In this document: positions 15,853 through 23,153 of the stretch, in pieces | Numbering within the stretch: position 1 is the first letter of the stretch | How the letters are laid out: every line of letters begins with the position of its first letter | Assembly: GCA_964496005.1 (NCBI GenBank) | Contig: CAZBWW010000008.1 | Coordinates: 1 to 39,690 of the forward strand | Length of the DNA: 39,690 bases | Source of the DNA: CAZBWW01 sp964496005 | GTDB lineage: Bacteria; Patescibacteriota; WWE3; UBA101185; UBA10185 | Direction: 5' to 3' | The notes under the pieces: model-generated | What the model was told of the DNA's origin: nothing | Databases searched by the model: none | The model's input: only the letters and a program-made list of their open reading frames with translations | Position numbers and translations under genes: made by a program

Positions 15853-16549
15853 GTATTTTTCTATCCTCTCGTACTTGTAGTACATAGTACACTGCAATTA
15901 TGCCTGAAATAGTTACAGTTACTAGAAAATGGGCAAGCAGGTTTACAGTAATGTTACCACCTAAAAACTGTACCACAATCTTTAGTACGTTTACAAAAAG
16001 CAGTAAGAAAGTTAACACCAGAGTTGCATAAATCAGCACCTTTCTGGCAGTCAGCTGCCTAAGTTTTGGATTTTCTTTAGTTCTTTTAGTAATGTTTAGA
16101 AACAAAAACGAAAAAAACGGATATGATACTAGTAAAGCCGCAATATACCACCGCAGTAAATACATATTAACGCTATACATAGCTGCACCGACCGCTAAGC
16201 CATAGTCTCTGTAATAATCAGTTACAACTAATGGAATAAATTTTGCATCAAGATAAGTGTGTATTGACTGCCCTAGAGCTACGGTAAATACGAACAAGCT
16301 AATAAACAGTAATATATGTTCGAATGCGTCCCACATACTATAGGAAGTTTGTTGTTGTGTAGTTTTTGGTGTTTGAGAAGCTGATGTTGGAGGTACGGGC
16401 ACAGGTATTGCTGGTTGGTTATCTACGAGAGCTTTTTGCACCTCAGTTTCATCCCACCCGGCAGCAAGTAAAGTCTTTTTTATTTCCTCATCAGAAATCT
16501 TTACCTCTCGTGCTTTTAGAATGTAGGCTTGCAGTTCGCCTGTAATCAT
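15845..16549 (-). CDS. Membrane protein with N-terminal UBA-like helix pair (DUF5671-like)
   Basis: A 234-residue protein. The first 45 residues (AYILKAREVKISDEEIKKTLLAAGWDETEVQKAL) form a small UBA-like helical unit often found before membrane domains in Patescibacteria. A Pro/Thr/Gln-rich linker follows, then about four transmembrane helices (roughly 80-230), as in DUF5671 proteins. The ATG at 16549 is chosen over upstream codons because an extended -10 (TGT-TATTAT) ends seven bases before it. The stop overlaps the next gene, so it heads a four-gene run (this gene, pilin-like, glycosidase, GT-C). The function is unknown; family naming is from memory of the architecture, not a search. Confidence 0.7.
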   Translation of the reverse strand: MITGELQAYILKAREVKISDEEIKKTLLAAGWDETEVQKALVDNQPAIPVPVPPTSASQTPKTTQQQTSYSMWDAFEHILLFISLFVFTVALGQSIHTYLDAKFIPLVVTDYYRDYGLAVGAAMYSVNMYLLRWYIAALLVSYPFFSFLFLNITKRTKENPKLRQLTARKVLIYATLVLTFLLLFVNVLKIVVQFLGGNITVNLLAHFLVTVTISGIIAVYYVLQVREDRKIHA

Positions 16550-16556
16550 TGCGTTA

Positions 16557-16565
16557 ATAATAACA
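16557..16565 (-). promoter_or_regulatory. Extended -10 promoter of the DUF5671-like operon
   Basis: Minus strand TGT-TATTAT, ending seven bases before the ATG at 16549; no Shine-Dalgarno site. Confidence 0.5.
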
Positions 16566-16610
16566 CGAGCAGCCACCAAAATTAATAGTTTGTATAAAAA
16601 TGAGCAATAA

Positions 16611-17972
16611 CTAAATAGAAGTGAAAAACAAAGCTGATGTTTCAATGCCTTTATAAAACATTGTCAAACTCATTTTTTCGTTCGGGCTGTGTAGTCCATC
16701 ATCTGGTAGGCCAAAACCCATTAAGATAGTGTCTATATTTAAGTGTTTTTTAAAATGTGAAGTAACAGGAATACTTCCTCCTTCAAACTCAAAATTTGGT
16801 TTAGCGCCAAAAACTGTTTCAAGTGCGGCACTTGCTTTTTCAAAATACTCGCTGTTTGTATTAACTATAATAGGATCATCTTTACTAAGGATTTTTATTT
16901 CTAAATCTACATATTTAGGAACTATTTCGGTCAGGAAACTTGTATATTTAGCAATAATTTCATCTGCTGTCTGATGAGGCACTAACCGCATACTAATTTT
17001 TGCAGATGCTTTTGCCGGAATTATTGTTTTCGCGCCTTCGTCAACATATCCGCTGTACATGCCGTTAACATCTAGTGTTGGTAACGCACCTGCACGTTCT
17101 GCGGGTAATTTATTATGCAGACCCACAAGCTCTTTAACGTCTGTTTCAGCTAAAATACTTTTTACGGTTATTTCTGATTTTTTGAGCTCGGTCAGGTCTT
17201 TATCGGTTAATTTCCGTACTTTATCGTAAAATTCCGGAATTAATACTTTTTGTGTTTTTGGGCTTTTCAGCTGTGAAATAATAGACGCTAATTCAGCCGC
17301 CGGATTTGGAATATTTCCACCGTAACCACCACTATGCGCGTCTTTGGGCATAGTTTGCAAGTAAATTTGAGTATATATTAAGCCGCGCAACCCGGTTACA
17401 ATCGTAGGTTGTGTTTCCGATGTCGATGGCGTATCGGAAACTAGACAAATGTCAGCAGATAGTAATTTTTTATTATTTTCCACAAAATTACCTAAATGTG
17501 GACCGCCTATTTCTTCTTCACCTTCAAGCATAATTTTTACATTTACAGGCAGTTTACCTTCAACTGCTAAAATAGCCTCTAACGCTTTAATGTGAGTAAA
17601 AAACTGGCCTTTATTGTCGTTAGCACCACGCGCGTACATATTGCCATTTTTTACCGTAAGTTTAAAAGGGTCGGTTAGCCATTCAGTTAACGGATCTGGT
17701 GCTTGTACATCGTAATGACCGTAAATTAAAACTGTGGGCTGTGTATTCGCATGTAGCCATTCAGCGTAAACAACAGGATGTCCACCGGTATCCAATACTT
17801 GCGCATTTTCTAACCCTATTTTTGTTAAGTGTGTTTTTAACCAGTTTGCGGTAGTTTCAATGTCTTTTTTGTGCTGTGACTGCGCTGAGATTGATGGGAG
17901 TGCAATCAATTCATCAAGTTCAGCCAAATGCCGTTCTTTATTTGCTGTTAAATAAGATTTTAGTTTATCCAT
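16611..17972 (-). CDS. M20 family dipeptidase / peptidase
   Basis: A 453-residue zinc peptidase of the M20 (CNDP-like) family, cleaving dipeptides or short peptides in the cytoplasm. The metal site is visible: H86 and D88 in YGHYDVQ, bridging D119 in RGANDNKGQ, and the catalytic and ligand Glu residues in LEGEEEIG (E152-E154). The C-terminal ligand His lies in GLPDDGLHSPNE. The dimerisation or lid insert lies between about 190 and 380. Length is normal for the family. The start ATG at 17972 has a TAAAAT -10 six bases upstream (17979-17984) and no Shine-Dalgarno. The M29 peptidase gene lies just upstream on the same strand, 23 bases away, so the two probably serve peptide scavenging together. 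Confidence 0.93.
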   Translation of the reverse strand: MDKLKSYLTANKERHLAELDELIALPSISAQSQHKKDIETTANWLKTHLTKIGLENAQVLDTGGHPVVYAEWLHANTQPTVLIYGHYDVQAPDPLTEWLTDPFKLTVKNGNMYARGANDNKGQFFTHIKALEAILAVEGKLPVNVKIMLEGEEEIGGPHLGNFVENNKKLLSADICLVSDTPSTSETQPTIVTGLRGLIYTQIYLQTMPKDAHSGGYGGNIPNPAAELASIISQLKSPKTQKVLIPEFYDKVRKLTDKDLTELKKSEITVKSILAETDVKELVGLHNKLPAERAGALPTLDVNGMYSGYVDEGAKTIIPAKASAKISMRLVPHQTADEIIAKYTSFLTEIVPKYVDLEIKILSKDDPIIVNTNSEYFEKASAALETVFGAKPNFEFEGGSIPVTSHFKKHLNIDTILMGFGLPDDGLHSPNEKMSLTMFYKGIETSALFFTSI

Positions 17973-17995
17973 CTAAGTATTTTATTTATAAGTAT

Positions 17996-19069
17996 CTAAT
18001 TTAACTGACTAAACTCCGTTCCCAAAATAGCGGCAGAAAACTGTCCCGCTGTCATTATTGTTTCTTGTTTGCCATCAGTATATTCTAGGGTGATTGTTGT
18101 GTCTTTGGCCACCATATCAATATGACTTTCAGCTGTCCAGTCTGCGCCGGTTTCGTGTGGATATGGGTTACCAAACGCCATATGCACTCCTGGGTATTTT
18201 TCGTCTTGCAGTAAATTACCTACGAAGTGGTCTAGTCCAACAAGTGTGCCAATTCCCAGTTCTCCTACTTTGTTGCCATTTTTGAATTCAGAAACATAAT
18301 TTTCAAAATCTGCTTTAATGTCAGGGATTCCTTCAATTTCAGTAATAAAACCATTTTTAATTGTAACTATTAAAGGTTTAGCCAACTCACCATATTTTTC
18401 TGACATATAGTCACCAAGAATCCAACCAGCAAAAACGCCTGTAACATTTTTTGGACAAGTGTATAGCTCACCACTTGGAATATTATGCATTTCGCCCGGC
18501 TGAATCTTCCCGTTATCTAGTACCCACTTAATTTTTGGATCGAGTTCGTATGTAATGTCGGTGCCATGTGGGTCGGTAACATATATTTTTTTAGCTTTTT
18601 TTGCTTTTTCGGCAACTTTTCCAGTAACTTTGAAAACCAAATCATAGTCTTTGTTTACACCATCTGCCATTAGTTCTTTTGAGATCGAAATCATATGAGC
18701 ATGTTTACACTTAAGTTTTCGAATAAACAGTTCTGTTAACGGGCGTCTAAATACGGGTAGTTCACCTGGATAGCCCTGCGCAGCATAAATTGAAATGGTC
18801 GGTCTGAAGTTTCCCGCAAGTGTGACCATTTTAGTAGATACAGTTATTGCGGGCCGCGGTGTGAAATCTTCAATTAATAATACCTTTACATTGTTAGTTA
18901 TTTTTTTCGCTTCTGAGGCCAACACATCACCAACCTCATTAGTTTTTAAGTCTGTAACAATTAAAACTCTATCTGACGGCTGGGTTTCCAAACAGTTTAT
19001 AAGTGCATTTCTCGCACCAGCGCCCATTTTTTGTGCCATTGTATCTATTGTATCGTTTGTATCGGCCAT
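17996..19069 (-). CDS. M29-like aminopeptidase
   Basis: A 357-residue protein resembling M29 (AmpS/PepS, thermophilic) metallo-aminopeptidases. Candidate ligands in the family order are E201 (PSGELYTCP), E270 (VGELGIGT), H296 (GVHMAFG) and H316-x-D318 (ESHIDMV); the C-terminal half therefore looks complete. The N-terminal half forms the alpha/beta oligomerisation domain (VLIVTDLKTNEVGDVLASEA). It removes N-terminal residues from peptides in the cytoplasm. It lies upstream of the M20 dipeptidase, and a peptide-binding transporter protein is encoded at 25229, so a peptide-recycling role is reasonable. A TAGTAT lies nine bases before the ATG. Confidence 0.85.
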   Translation of the reverse strand: MADTNDTIDTMAQKMGAGARNALINCLETQPSDRVLIVTDLKTNEVGDVLASEAKKITNNVKVLLIEDFTPRPAITVSTKMVTLAGNFRPTISIYAAQGYPGELPVFRRPLTELFIRKLKCKHAHMISISKELMADGVNKDYDLVFKVTGKVAEKAKKAKKIYVTDPHGTDITYELDPKIKWVLDNGKIQPGEMHNIPSGELYTCPKNVTGVFAGWILGDYMSEKYGELAKPLIVTIKNGFITEIEGIPDIKADFENYVSEFKNGNKVGELGIGTLVGLDHFVGNLLQDEKYPGVHMAFGNPYPHETGADWTAESHIDMVAKDTTITLEYTDGKQETIMTAGQFSAAILGTEFSQLN

Positions 19070-19214
19070 AGTCTGTACATACTAAAACTTTTTTACTGTT
19101 AAATCAATGTTTTTGGTATATATTTGCGGGATTAAGCACTTTCTTTATTGTTTTTTATTATGAACTTTCCTAGGTATGGTTCGTAAGTTAAACTGTTAAA
19201 CACAGAATATAAAG

Positions 19215-19817
19215 CTATGGCATTGGGGTACAGTTTGTTTGTAGCTGGTTGTCGTTAAGAGTAACCGGGTTAGCGTTTGCCTGACAATGAAACGTTCTAC
19301 TAAGGGTACTATCATATACATATATTCTGTTAGGTATGCCCCAAGACATTGCAACAAGCCGGTACTGTCGTAGGTTGAAATCGCCTTGCGCGAAGTAGTA
19401 AAAATTACATTGAGAGGTTGCCCCACCTGTATATCTATAGCCATTAACATCACACGTTATGGGTAGCGGCGCACCGATTATTTGAATTTGACAACTTGCT
19501 GCACCTACATCGGCGCACAAGGTTTCAGTTAAAATAATTGCATCAAAACTTGTTGTAAATTGGACATCGTCTGGTAGTTGATTGAATGCTGAAATATATG
19601 AGCTTGTACCCAGAGCAAGTTTATTAATAGTAGCAATGGTAGTTGCATCCCGCGCTCTGTTTTGCTGATCTCTAGGGTTTACTATTGCAATAAGCACACT
19701 TGCTAGAATACCGATTATCACGATAACAATAAGCAGTTCAATAAGCGTAAAAGCGGGTAAAGACTTAGCTTTTTTTGAATATAGCAATGCAGTGGGCATT
19801 ACATGTAATTGTTTCAT
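19215..19817 (-). CDS. Type IV pilin-like protein
   Basis: A 200-residue class III prepilin. After a 24-residue basic leader comes the processing site A-FTLIELL, followed by a 20-residue hydrophobic helix (IVIVIIGILASVLIAIV). Prepilin peptidase normally cuts after Gly; here the -1 residue is Ala, which is tolerated in some systems. A globular head with six or more cysteines follows, suggesting disulfides. The start could also be the ATG six codons in (19799), giving an 18-residue leader. It is likely a surface pilus subunit used for adhesion, motility or DNA uptake. No pilus assembly genes are in the window; they must be elsewhere. Gene boundaries are AT-rich with no clear Shine-Dalgarno. Confidence 0.88.
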   Translation of the reverse strand: MKQLHVMPTALLYSKKAKSLPAFTLIELLIVIVIIGILASVLIAIVNPRDQQNRARDATTIATINKLALGTSSYISAFNQLPDDVQFTTSFDAIILTETLCADVGAASCQIQIIGAPLPITCDVNGYRYTGGATSQCNFYYFAQGDFNLRQYRLVAMSWGIPNRIYVYDSTLSRTFHCQANANPVTLNDNQLQTNCTPMP

Positions 19818-19918
19818 ATAGAATTATTTTTGCAAGTGCATAAAACAAGCGTGTAAGAAAAGATATTTGGAATAATTGTAAATATTATGCAAAACTAAAG
19901 AATTGAGTACAAAAAGTA

Positions 19919-19947
19919 TTGACAATTAACTTTTCACTTGGTACTGT
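19919..19947 (+). promoter_or_regulatory. Strong promoter of the structured leader region
   Basis: A perfect TTGACA (19919-19924), 17-base spacer and TACTGT (19942-19947). Transcription should begin near 19954, five bases before a short open frame. This is the best -35 in the window. Confidence 0.6.
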
Positions 19948-19958
19948 CAAGTATACGT

Positions 19959-20036
19959 ATGCAAAAACGAACGGTTTCAGTAAAGATGAACAGACTTAGC
20001 CTCTTTATTATTCCTAAGGAGTATGGGAGGTTGTAG
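19959..20036 (+). CDS. Putative leader peptide, 25 residues
   Basis: ATG to TAG encodes MQKRTVSVKMNRLSLFIIPKEYGRL. It starts about five bases from the predicted transcript start, so it would be read almost leaderless. Its last codons (GGGAGGTTG) overlap one strand of a hairpin that competes with the downstream terminator. A ribosome position in this frame could therefore decide whether transcription continues. The peptide is basic, with no obvious run of one amino acid. It may be a true leader peptide or a chance frame. Confidence 0.35.
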   Translation: MQKRTVSVKMNRLSLFIIPKEYGRL

Positions 20037-20063
20037 TTTGCTTATTTACTAATGGCACTTACT

Positions 20064-20090
20064 AACCTCCCGGAATAGGGAGGTTTTTTT
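20064..20090 (+). terminator. Attenuator-like rho-independent terminator
   Basis: Stem AACCTCCC/GGGAGGTT with loop GGAATA, then seven T. An upstream GGGAGGTT (20025-20032) is identical to the 3' arm and can pair with the 5' arm instead, giving two exclusive structures as in transcription attenuators. The terminator itself is well supported; the regulatory role is inferred. Confidence 0.8.
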
Positions 20091-20115
20091 GTGATTCTGG
20101 ACAGGAGGTGTAATT

Positions 20116-20200
20116 TTGGAGAGAGGACGTTTGTTAGTTGGTTGACGGGGCAGATAAGCTTATAACTGCTGTTGTAAGTTTTTCTGTCTTGTTAGCCAAC
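20116..20200 (+). ncRNA. Structured 5' leader with short ORF and nested hairpin
   Basis: After an AGGAGGTG ribosome site, a TTG at 20116 opens a nine-codon frame (MERGRLLVG) ending at 20145. Its end lies in a nested hairpin: GTTGGTTGAC (20137-20146) pairs fully with GTTAGCCAAC (20191-20200, two G-U), then CAGA/TCTG, then CTTATAAC/GTTGTAAG around a TGCT loop. The next gene's AAGGAG follows 22 bases later. This resembles a translation-dependent leader or riboregulator, but I match it to no known class. Confidence 0.4.
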
Positions 20201-20238
20201 CATTTTATTGGGGGATAGCAAAAAGGAGATGTTGTTAA

Positions 20239-20433
20239 ATGGGTAACGCTTGTGGAGAGATTCCGTTTGATTTGCGACTAGCTCCTAGGGGGTTAAATGG
20301 GATTGTGATAACCCAAGCGGAGTTAGAAGAACTTGAGAGGAGACTAGCTGAAGAAGAAAGGGAAGAAGAGCTCAAGGATTTGAGAGCTCGCCAACCGCAT
20401 CAAGGACGAAGTAAGTCGCCGTTTCCTCTCTAA
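20239..20433 (+). CDS. Small charged protein of unknown function, 64 residues
   Basis: I do not recognise it. The ribosome site AAAGGAGA lies nine bases before the ATG. The middle (about 27-50, ITQAELEELERRLAEEEREE) is a highly charged helix, probably a coiled coil or a nucleic-acid-mimic-like acidic segment. The tail is basic (RQPHQGRSKSPF). The codon use and base composition are less AT-rich than neighbours. It is the only sizeable frame after a 285-base structured leader, so it is the likely output of that regulation, and a long hairpin follows it. Because it is short, its coding status rests mainly on the ribosome site and context. Confidence 0.5.
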   Translation: MGNACGEIPFDLRLAPRGLNGIVITQAELEELERRLAEEEREEELKDLRARQPHQGRSKSPFPL

Positions 20434-20457
20434 TATCCAGGGTCGGGAAACCTTTTT

Positions 20458-20503
20458 GACGAGACCTTTAGAAAAGAAGAAATTCTAATCTTTAGGTCTC
20501 GTC
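20458..20503. terminator. Long hairpin after the 64-residue gene
   Basis: A perfect 10-bp stem GACGAGACCT/AGGTCTCGTC (20458-20467, 20494-20503) encloses a second stem TTAGAA/TTCTAA. There is no T-run after it, so it may be a 3'-end stabiliser or processing site and not a classic terminator. Confidence 0.45.
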
Positions 20504-20552
20504 GTGCACCATCACTAAAACACTCATTGCTGGAAAAACACAAAATATAGGT

Positions 20553-20558
20553 TACTAT
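20553..20558 (+). promoter_or_regulatory. -10 element of the thioredoxin-like gene
   Basis: TACTAT ends six bases before the ATG at 20565, with no Shine-Dalgarno site. The nearest -35 candidate (TTGCTG, 20527) is at a long 20-base spacing. Confidence 0.4.
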
Positions 20559-20564
20559 TCATGT

Positions 20565-21068
20565 ATGCAAAAAATAGTGATCATACTCGTAGTAATGACG
20601 CTTTTAATAGGCGGTTACTTCGTTTTTACAAACCTAAATAATTCTCAAGACTTAGTCCCAGTCTCAGATATGCAAACCAACACGGTTGGCAAGCCTGGTG
20701 CGATAAAAACCGGTACCGAAAAAACTGACTCAGCGGACAATACGCCGACCACGAATAATTATGTTAACTACTCTGAAACAGCACTGACGCAAGCAACACA
20801 AAACGGCGGGCGTGCAATATTATTTTTTCATGCAAACTGGTGTCCGACCTGTCGTATAGCAAATGACGATCTGCTTAATAACGCTGCAGATCTACCGGCA
20901 GATGTGACAGTTTTAAAAGTAGATTACGATACGCAAATTGCGCTTAAGACAAAATATAACATTACTTATCAACATACTTTTGTACAGGTAGATGCTACTG
21001 GAAATGAGCTTGCAAAATGGAATGGCGGGGGTGTACAAGAAATTGGTCGAAATTTGAAGTCGTTGTGA
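20565..21068 (+). CDS. Membrane-anchored thioredoxin-fold protein
   Basis: A 167-residue protein with an N-terminal transmembrane anchor (about 3-22), a Ser/Thr/Asn-rich linker (about 25-68), then a thioredoxin fold outside the membrane. The active site is W92-C93-P94-T95-C96 in FFHANWCPTCR, and a VDYDTQIALKTKYNIT stretch leads to the usual cis-Pro position, which here reads QHTF, so the loop before the final strand has Thr where Pro is normal. A dithiol reductase or oxidase for exported proteins is likely; the many Cys-rich surface proteins in this window are plausible clients. It converges on the exonuclease gene with a structured intergenic element between them. Confidence 0.88.
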   Translation: MQKIVIILVVMTLLIGGYFVFTNLNNSQDLVPVSDMQTNTVGKPGAIKTGTEKTDSADNTPTTNNYVNYSETALTQATQNGGRAILFFHANWCPTCRIANDDLLNNAADLPADVTVLKVDYDTQIALKTKYNITYQHTFVQVDATGNELAKWNGGGVQEIGRNLKSL

Positions 21069-21170
21069 GCAAACTAAATGTATTAAAATTAACTGTGAGT
21101 ATAGTGGAAGTAACTTTTTAGTTTTAATAAACTTGAATTTCGCGCTTGTTATTGTTAATATACTTTTGCT

Positions 21171-21279
21171 GAACCGATAAGTGGTTTCAGTAGGGATACC
21201 GGGGGAAACATAATGCGTTTCGCGACAACCCCTCCCCAGAGGTAGAGATTTGCACCAAACCCCCGGTATTCCTCTCCCT
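21171..21279 (+). ncRNA. Candidate structured RNA between converging genes
   Basis: A TATACT (21159-21164) would start a transcript near 21171. A bulged hairpin at 21169-21190 (CTGAACC/GGTTTCAG) is followed by a long closing stem: AGGGA and TACCGGGGG (21192-21205) pair with CCCCCGGTA (21260-21268) and TCCCT (21275-21279). Inside are GAAAC/GTTTC and CCTC/GAGG stems, giving a multi-branched junction. It has far more GC than the flanks. No SRP, tmRNA, RNase P or riboswitch consensus that I know fits. The strand is uncertain, since stems fold on both. Confidence 0.45.
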
Positions 21280-21943
21280 AATATTCAAACCCGCTTAACA
21301 ACGCGCCGTTATATTCACCCCGAGCTAATGCCGAATCCACTTTAATTTTTTGCAATTTTTCCAAATCAAAAAAAGTTTTCGCACCATATTTTTTTTGCGC
21401 AATCTCAATAAAATTCTGAAAAACTACTGCTGTTGCTTCTGCGTCAGGCAACGCACGGTGCCTGTTAGTAATTTTAATATTGTAGTAATCAGACAACGCA
21501 TCCAAATGTGCGTTAGCCAACTGGGGAAGAAGTTTGCGCCCAAGCATTACTGTACATAGCTTTGGGTGGTCAAACTGCTGTTTCGCCCGTTTCATTTCAT
21601 AGTTCAAAAAAGAGTAATCAAACCCAACGTTATGCGCGACAAAAACTGTATTTTTAAGCATATCAGCAATTTTTTCGGCAAAGTCATTGAACACCGGCTT
21701 ATCATTTACATCGCTGTCTCTAAGGTTTGTATAAAAAGTAATCCAGTAAGAAATTTCTTGTTGCGGGTTAATTAAGGTTTCCCATTTTTCCATGATCTCA
21801 CTTCCACGCATTTTCACTATACCAATATCCATAATTCTACTGTGCATAGAATTCATTCCCGTGGTTTCAGTGTCAACAATAGCAAAATCAATATCATCAA
21901 GGGGCTTAGTAAGTAATTCCGCTAATAAATTTTTTCTGGTCAT
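21278..21943 (-). CDS. DEDDh 3'-5' exonuclease (DnaQ/epsilon-like)
   Basis: A 221-residue exonuclease of the DnaQ family. All three motifs are present: DTETTG (ExoI, near 24-29), HNVGFDYSFL (ExoII) and HRALPDA (ExoIII with the catalytic His and Asp). It could be the proofreading subunit of the replicase or a stand-alone exonuclease for repair; no polymerase III subunit is adjacent. The start is placed at the ATG at 21943 (MTRKNLL), because a frame extension from a TTG at 21976 would run into the divergent promoter region. The C-terminal part ends just beyond the structured element, whose last bases overlap the stop. Confidence 0.9.
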   Translation of the reverse strand: MTRKNLLAELLTKPLDDIDFAIVDTETTGMNSMHSRIMDIGIVKMRGSEIMEKWETLINPQQEISYWITFYTNLRDSDVNDKPVFNDFAEKIADMLKNTVFVAHNVGFDYSFLNYEMKRAKQQFDHPKLCTVMLGRKLLPQLANAHLDALSDYYNIKITNRHRALPDAEATAVVFQNFIEIAQKKYGAKTFFDLEKLQKIKVDSALARGEYNGALLSGFEY

Positions 21944-21989
21944 ATTTATTAATGAGTACAATAGCGTATTGTGCAAAAAGATAGCATAC

Positions 21990-21998
21990 TGCTAGAAT
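21990..21998 (+). promoter_or_regulatory. Extended -10 of the gene at 22008
   Basis: TGC-TAGAAT (hexamer 21993-21998) ends nine bases before the ATG, allowing a leader of about three bases. No Shine-Dalgarno site. Confidence 0.45.
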
Positions 21999-22007
21999 TA
22001 AGCAAAT

Positions 22008-23153
22008 ATGCAAAGTAAAAGTCCTACGAATGTAGACACTGATACAGTTCGTGCAGCTGATAACATTGAGAAGGGGCCAATTACGTCAATTACAGACGAA
22101 GCAGCCATCCCTGAACGCAATTTTTTAGGTGAAATAAGTCGTGCAGTGCTAGAATCCTTAAAAGATGATGGTATGATCGACAAAGAATCGCCATTCTATG
22201 TTATTGCAGATAAAATTATAGGTTTGGGCAACGACCTTGAAGCTTTCTTAGAAACGCATATAGCTGAACTTGCCGAAGAACAGCAGATAAATATTCGGAG
22301 GATGACCACTGCCTGTTATACCTTAAATTTAAAGCTATTTTATTTAAATAATAATTCGGAAGGTACAGAATTAAGTGCTAAGTTTGCCGACTATCCGCAC
22401 GAATATAGTAGTACAGAAAATGATCAGTGGGGAGGAATCAAAAGTATATTGTACGGTCCTAGCTTTAATGATGTAAGAGAAGAATTTAGGTATAGAATGG
22501 TAACAAGCATATTAAAAACCCGTCCCGACTATAATATTTCCAGTCTAGATCATTTAGAACGATTTCTGCCCGTTATCGAGGGGAAAAATGCGGCCGAAAC
22601 TACAATTTTAACTTTGACAGAAAATCCAGCTAATTTTCAACTTTTAAATATTGATTTTGAGCGGTTTAAACTTGGTATTGCCATGACATTAAGAGAAGCT
22701 GGTGTAACCGGGGCAGGAGCGAAAGAAGATATGAGAGCAAACGACTACCTTAGACGTGTAGAAGAAATATTAGCGTCAACAGGTGACGCGCATCTTAAAA
22801 AAATAGGCCAACTTTATCCCAATTTTGCTGCTGACAATAAAGTTATGCTGACATTTACCGCAAAGCAAGAAAAAATCGCATTTATAAGAGCGTTAAGATT
22901 TGGGTTACTTGGGGACACAGAAACTGTACTCAAAGATATTCTAGAAATTAGTAATTCTCCCGACTTTGGCAAAGATTTTGGTCGATTGTTAAGGCAACAT
23001 CACACAGGGTTTAAAAGACTACTATCCGATTCATACAAAGCCGGTACTGCCGCAGATGAAAGACTTACTGAAATAAATGCATATTTAGAGAAAAATAATA
23101 TTGGCGATACTGAAACAGAAGCAATACTGGAAAAATTAAAGGGCAGAATTTAA
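22008..23153 (+). CDS. Unrecognised helical protein, 381 residues
   Basis: I do not recognise this protein. Residues 1-45 are polar and probably disordered. From about 45 onward it is mostly helical with few hydrophobic runs, so it is soluble and cytoplasmic. There is a segment FEYRMVTSILKTRPDYNISSLDHLERFLPVIEG at its centre in degenerate repeat-like helices, and a C-terminal helix pair near 350-380. It could be a helical-repeat scaffold. It ends in a four-base tail-to-tail overlap with the AI-2E family gene (shared TTAA), so neither gene has its own terminator space. It is divergent from the exonuclease gene. Confidence 0.7.
   Translation: MQSKSPTNVDTDTVRAADNIEKGPITSITDEAAIPERNFLGEISRAVLESLKDDGMIDKESPFYVIADKIIGLGNDLEAFLETHIAELAEEQQINIRRMTTACYTLNLKLFYLNNNSEGTELSAKFADYPHEYSSTENDQWGGIKSILYGPSFNDVREEFRYRMVTSILKTRPDYNISSLDHLERFLPVIEGKNAAETTILTLTENPANFQLLNIDFERFKLGIAMTLREAGVTGAGAKEDMRANDYLRRVEEILASTGDAHLKKIGQLYPNFAADNKVMLTFTAKQEKIAFIRALRFGLLGDTETVLKDILEISNSPDFGKDFGRLLRQHHTGFKRLLSDSYKAGTAADERLTEINAYLEKNNIGDTETEAILEKLKGRI

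Noticed and set aside
19971..21194. Shared GGTTTCAGTA between the leader near 20 kb and the RNA element near 21.2 kb
   Set aside because: Only ten bases match and the surrounding structures differ, so chance is likely.
21171..21279. SRP RNA, tmRNA or 6S RNA at the structured element
   Set aside because: It lacks the SRP GGAAGCAGC loop, the tmRNA CCA and T-loop ends, and a long 6S-type bubble; none of the consensus sequences is present.
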